Position numbers and translations under genes: made by a program. From Pyrus communis (taxonomy: Eukaryota; Streptophyta; Magnoliopsida; Rosales; Rosaceae), in the NCBI RefSeq assembly GCF_963583255.1, contig NC_084809.1:7301501-7365500 (forward strand): DNA of 64,000 nucleotides, in the 5' to 3' direction. Shown piece after piece: positions 59,831-64,000 of this stretch. Below the pieces are notes generated by a model that did no database searches, was not told where the DNA came from, and saw only the letters and a program-made list of their open reading frames with translations. Each line of letters begins with the position of its first letter. Within the stretch, counting starts at the first letter, position 1.

Positions 59831-61369
59831 TGTTTGGACCCGATTTTACACCATCGGTCAAGCGATCGAGGCCGTTGAGTAAGCATGGTTCTTAATCATC
59901 GGATAAGAAATTTAGGATAATTTGCTATTGTTAAGAGATAATATTATGGCTCTTAATCATAATAATTATCTTTTAATAAATTATCTTAATTTTTTTTTTT
60001 ATACAAAATAAATTATACAGATTCTTAGACACTTCACATGGCCTAACATGGATCTACAAAACGAAGATAATGGTGAATAGGAAACCTAATAAGGTTAGGT
60101 GATGGATGTCATCTTGGTATCTAGTCGGCTGCATTGGGTATATGGTTGAATGGACTCGCGTACAAAGCCACGTGGAACAATGGGAAAAGATTTTACACGT
60201 GGTGGTGATAAGGTGGCAATACAATTTGATTAGAATTATTGGGATACGTGGTCTTCATGTATGCATGGGAAACTTGCAGATGGGATAAATTTGAATTGCA
60301 AATTGGATAGGCATCTGCAACATGTGGGGGATATGGATTCTTGAGAAAAGTAAGGTGATTGTTTTGGGAAGTGAACTGTCGTTCCAATTAATTATCTTTC
60401 CAATTAATATGTTAAGATAATAATACAAATTGGAGCATGGCATTGACCATTTAACTCAGGCGAAATGATATTATCAAAGTGTTTTTATCACAATATCCGG
60501 ATGTAGAAGAGTTAGAGTGGAACCGGGAAAATCTATTTCGGCAACGGAGCACTACGAATTCTATAAATACAAGGCTTTGAATGCTGAGAAAGGCCCTCTC
60601 CAATTCAACACACAACTACCCTGCGCAAACCTCTCAAACATCATGAGATTTTTTATTTTCTTTTTCCGCTGACACATCTTCAGTTTGGATAAACAACACT
60701 GTGGAGGCAACTGACGAACATCTTCAATTTGGATAAGCAGCACTGCTGCCGTAGAATCAACCGACTGATGAGCACCTTCAGTTTGGTTAACCAGCACTGT
60801 GTCGAGGCCGACTGGTTACCCATCGAAGTCTTGGTCGAGAAGGGTTTCCGAATCCTTATTGGCAGAGGTCATCTTATTAGCCTTCTCGAAGAAGTAAGGT
60901 GTTACAAGTTACGACATTCGGCACATTGAACGCTGAGTGATTTTATGATTGGATACTCACAAGTGAGTTTCGGAGTTTGGCATTCTGACAGTTGAACCAC
61001 ATTTACCATTAAGACATACATCTCCTTTGAGTACTTGTGTCCATATAGTCTGCTGTCGATTTAACGTGCTTATACTCTTACGAATATAATCACTGTGACC
61101 GAATCTGGTGCCGACGATTCGTGAACTTCGCAGAACTAGCAGCCTTGTCTTTAGGCTCGAGAACCCGAAGGTCGAGATTTGTTCATTCCTTAGCCGCAAT
61201 TGCAAGATCAAGAAATCAGCAACGCGCTCAACGCAACATCAACAAATTGTACTCCTCGACCAAACCCAGCGGACGAGTTGGCACACCCCGTATCAACCGA
61301 AGGACGTAGTTGGCTCATTAGTTACTCGGCCTGCGCGCTACGTAGGCTTTGTAATTTTTAAGGTCAACA
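59831..61369 (+). mobile_element. Solo LTR, 1539 bp
   Basis: Ends TGTTTGGACC and GGTCAACA (inverted terminal bases TGTT...AACA), flanked by an exact 5-bp duplication GAATG at 59826-59830 and 61370-61374. A promoter-like TATAAATA lies at 60562-60569. No primer site, gag or pol inside. Orientation follows the TATA box and is provisional. An alternative start at TGTTAAGAG (59934) was rejected for lack of a matching duplication. Confidence 0.82.
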
Positions 61370-61392
61370 GAATGTCTAAGAAGTAGCCATGG

Positions 61393-61560
61393 ATGCAGAT
61401 GCATATGGCCTTTCCATGGCTGCTACTGCAAAGAATCAAATGGAAAGTTAAAAAATATTTTGTTCCTAACCCCAAGATCAAGTTTGATTGGCCAAGACTG
61501 CTTGGTCCGACGGATCCTGAGAGAATGATTCGGGGAGAGCAATCGAACATGCAAAGGTAG
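61393..61560 (+). CDS. Unidentified 55-residue ORF between two solo LTRs
   Basis: Reads MQMHMAFPWLLLQRIKWKVK, then KYFVPNPKIKFDWPRLLGPT, then DPERMIRGEQSNMQR and a stop. Composition looks coding (P, W, K and R in non-random positions). It lies in the 276-bp non-LTR island between the solo LTRs, whose sequence on the left continues at 59825, so it may be an exon of a gene split by the insertion. No family recognised. Confidence 0.35.
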   Translation: MQMHMAFPWLLLQRIKWKVKKYFVPNPKIKFDWPRLLGPTDPERMIRGEQSNMQR

Positions 61561-61645
61561 TGATTGAAGGTTTAAGAATTAAAGGTGTTTCAGGATTAGT
61601 GTTGTAGGCTTCTGTTGGGGCGATGAGTTCATTTCCTATGTCAAG

Positions 61646-63904
61646 TGTAATAACCCGTCCCGGGATTTACGGAAGAAAATGGGTATTTTGTATTTTCACT
61701 AAGTTTGGGGGATACTTTCCTTTTTAAAATTGTTTTTGAGCCTTAATTGGTGAGCCCAAGGGGCCCACCCCCTGTTTTTTTCCCGGTTCCTTTCCCTTTC
61801 CCTTTCTTTTATTTTTTCTGAAAAGTCTCTTTTCTCTCTTCTCTCTTTCTTCCTCTGTGATTTCTCCATCCCCCCTCTCGGTGCTATTTTCTCCGACAAG
61901 AACACACACACACACACCCATGCCTACACCTATAGCTCTTTTCTAACCCCGTGGTTGTGTTTTGGACGTCAAACCATGAAGAAACCACCTTGGAGACATT
62001 TCCCAGTTTTCCAGCGAGCACCGACCCTTTCGAGGAAATTTCCGGCCAAACCACGGCGATTTGGCCGGCTTGCAAGGTATCAATCTCTTCGTCTCGCTGA
62101 GTACTACAACTTTCCTTTTTGTTTCACCCAATTTCATTGAGTATTGAATAAGTTATACTCATTTGAATCTTACCCAGTTTTCGGCGGACACCCGTGGCTT
62201 TCAGGCTGTTTTCCGGCCAACTCTGGCCACGATGACGGGAACCAAGGGTATATTTCGATTCCTTACCTTCGGGGCTTCAATTTGGTATATTGAATGACAT
62301 GTTTTGGTTGAGTTTTGAGCCCCATCGGAGCTTGGGAATTCTCCGGCCGAAATTCGGCCTTCTCCTTCCTTGGAATCCGGCGAACACCCAAGGCCTTTGG
62401 GCCTTTCCTGCCAAGCCCAAAACCCTGGGCAGCCCAACCCAACCTTTTTATTTATTTTTTTTGTTTTGTTAATTTAATGGCCTTTGGGCCGTTTCCTTTA
62501 AGGCCTTCGGCCCGTTAACCCTAAACCCATTAGACCAAACCTTTAGGCCCAAACCCAGATCCAACCCAAGTCCAAACCCTTTAACCAACCCGGATCCAAG
62601 CCCAAACCCGTTTGACCTGTTGACCCGGACCCGGACCCGGGCTGACCGTAACCTGGTCAACGGTCAGCGTTGACTTTGACTTTAACCGGTCAACGTTGAC
62701 TTTGACCGTTGACTTTTTAGGTTTTCGTGCGGGACCCCTCCTAGGCTAATTTCAACGTCCTGAACCCGTTTCCGATGTCCGTTTTCCCAAATTCAGTCGT
62801 TTGAGTAGAGTTTGACTAAATGTACCATTTATGTGCTTAGGGGCGATTATCTGTGGCGTTTCCTTCTTCGCTAGATGGCGTGGCTTTTCGACGGCGAAAT
62901 ATTGTGAGTGGACCCCTTCTAAAAATGCATGTTTTGATAGTATAAATGCATACATGAAAGGCACGATTTGATGATTATGTTTTATGAAACGTTTTACGAG
63001 ATAACATGCTTACTGAGGCTAGTTTGAATTATTACTATTTTTCCTATAACCTATGTTCTTATAGAATATCTGATAGATGACGATATGATATTTAGAACAT
63101 GTTTAGAACACCTCTTTATAGTATAGATGATGCATGACTTTATACTATGAAGTTGATTTTCAATATATGTATGTTCATTGGTTTTGTACTTACCTAGTGG
63201 TCCTTTCCGCTACAGGACGTAGGGATAGATCCGGTCCGTCCCGGGCGACGGTTTAGTGTTGGCATAGGGCCTGGAATGTGTTTTCCTCTGACTGTTTTCT
63301 CAGAGATGGGGAGCCGGCATGGGGCCTGAAGTGTATTTTCCTCTGACTGTCGGCTCAGAGACGGGAAGCCGACATGGGCCCTGAAGGGTTATTGGACATT
63401 CACTAGTGTTTATTATTTATGCGAATTATGATTTGAGACATTGCACGACATGCTAGGTTTCGGAAAACCTATGTTTATCATTATATTTGTGTTTTCATAA
63501 AACCTGGGGGTTAGTACGTTGATAACTGTTTTATTTTATATATATATATATATATATCAACTTGGTCCACTCATGTTTGTTTTGCGCCCCCTTCAGTACT
63601 TAGAATCGAGGCATACAATCCTGACGTCCAGGCATTTCCGCATCGGCATCTTCGAGTCCTCTTGGTGTAGGACCCACTCCTTTGTTTCATTCAATGTTTT
63701 ATTATTTTCTTTTAGTGCTCTAGATTAGTGGTGTGCTCTGAACACGGTCTTTATTTGAATATTAATTATTCTTTTACATTTATAAGCCTTATATATCCCT
63801 TGTTTTCAGCATTTGCACTCAATAAATGGCTTTCGTCACCCTCGGGTGTCGACCAGCACGTGCCTATCCTGGTATTAGGGGAATATCAGGGTCGGGGCGT
63901 GTCA
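61646..63904 (+). mobile_element. Solo LTR, 2259 bp
   Basis: Begins TGTAATAACCCGTCCCGG and ends ATCAGGGTCGGGGCGTGTCA, flanked by an exact 5-bp duplication TCAAG at 61641-61645 and 63905-63909. An AATAAA signal occurs at about 63820, near the 3' end, as expected in an LTR. TA microsatellite at about 63538-63556. A repeated module (ggcctgaa/gtgt.ttttcctctgactgt) occurs twice near 63265-63350. No coding region or primer site. Related by its ends and length to the solo LTR in RLP pseudogene A, which is in the opposite orientation. Confidence 0.88.
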
Positions 63905-64000
63905 TCAAGGACCATTGTTTTTTGTTGGGATTCCTCTGTTTGGTTGCAAAAAGTTGATGTTAGTTTTTCGCTGAATGTCTTATTGCTCTCTTTACATCAA

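Noticed and set aside
59934..61369. Alternative LTR start at TGTTAAGAG
   Set aside because: The five bases before it (GCTAT) do not match those after the LTR end (GAATG); the start at 59831 gives a perfect duplication.
1..64000. CRISPR arrays, operons, ribosome binding sites, organelle DNA insert
   Set aside because: Introns, PPR/RLP families and retroelements show nuclear plant DNA; no regularly spaced short repeats or prokaryotic gene packing, and no chloroplast or mitochondrial genes were recognised.

Overview
The window is plant nuclear DNA. Genes have GT-AG introns, intergenic DNA is AT-rich, and the coding families are typical of a dicot genome: a Cf-9-type leucine-rich-repeat receptor-like protein (RLP), pentatricopeptide (PPR) and RLP relics, Ty1/copia gag-pol, and a Helitron-type RPA gene. 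Overall look and RLP sequence resemble a woody rosid such as Rosaceae, but that is an impression and was not tested. Only one long gene is intact, the 989-residue RLP at 31722-34691 (minus). Most of the rest is broken genes, duplications and mobile elements.

1-5.8 kb: a broken-up copy of the exosome subunit RRP42. Exons 1-5 lie at 70-1174 (minus); the C-terminal exons lie upstream of them at 4150-4562 (minus), so the two parts are in the wrong order. Between and beside them are a frameshifted PPR relic, a leucine-rich-repeat (LRR) kinase N-terminal relic, and two foldback (MITE-like) elements.

5.8-24.85 kb: a duplication-rich region with a 723-bp tandem repeat, a degenerate 1.4-kb duplication, short exon-like fragments on both strands (one clearly kinesin-like) and a ten-exon RPA1-like gene with one in-frame TGA. 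It ends in a textbook Helitron 3' terminus (hairpin plus CTAG) at 24848. I read it as a gene-capturing Helitron whose 5' end I could not place.

24.85-31.1 kb: a GC-rich stretch with a 15-G run, a possible FHA-domain exon, two minisatellites, and a small exon pair whose second exon is tandemly duplicated.

31.7-58 kb: an RLP cluster with the intact gene, a remnant split by a TRIM (miniature LTR element), a short fragment, and two long pseudogenes (A at 43863-48389, B at 54939-57896). Pseudogene A carries a 2270-bp solo LTR and a 125-bp MITE, each with its target-site duplication. Between A and B lies an old copia element that contains a younger gag-only LTR element.

58-64 kb: two more solo LTRs with target-site duplications (59831-61369 and 61646-63904), separated by a small ORF of unknown identity. 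No tRNA, rRNA or CRISPR was recognised.
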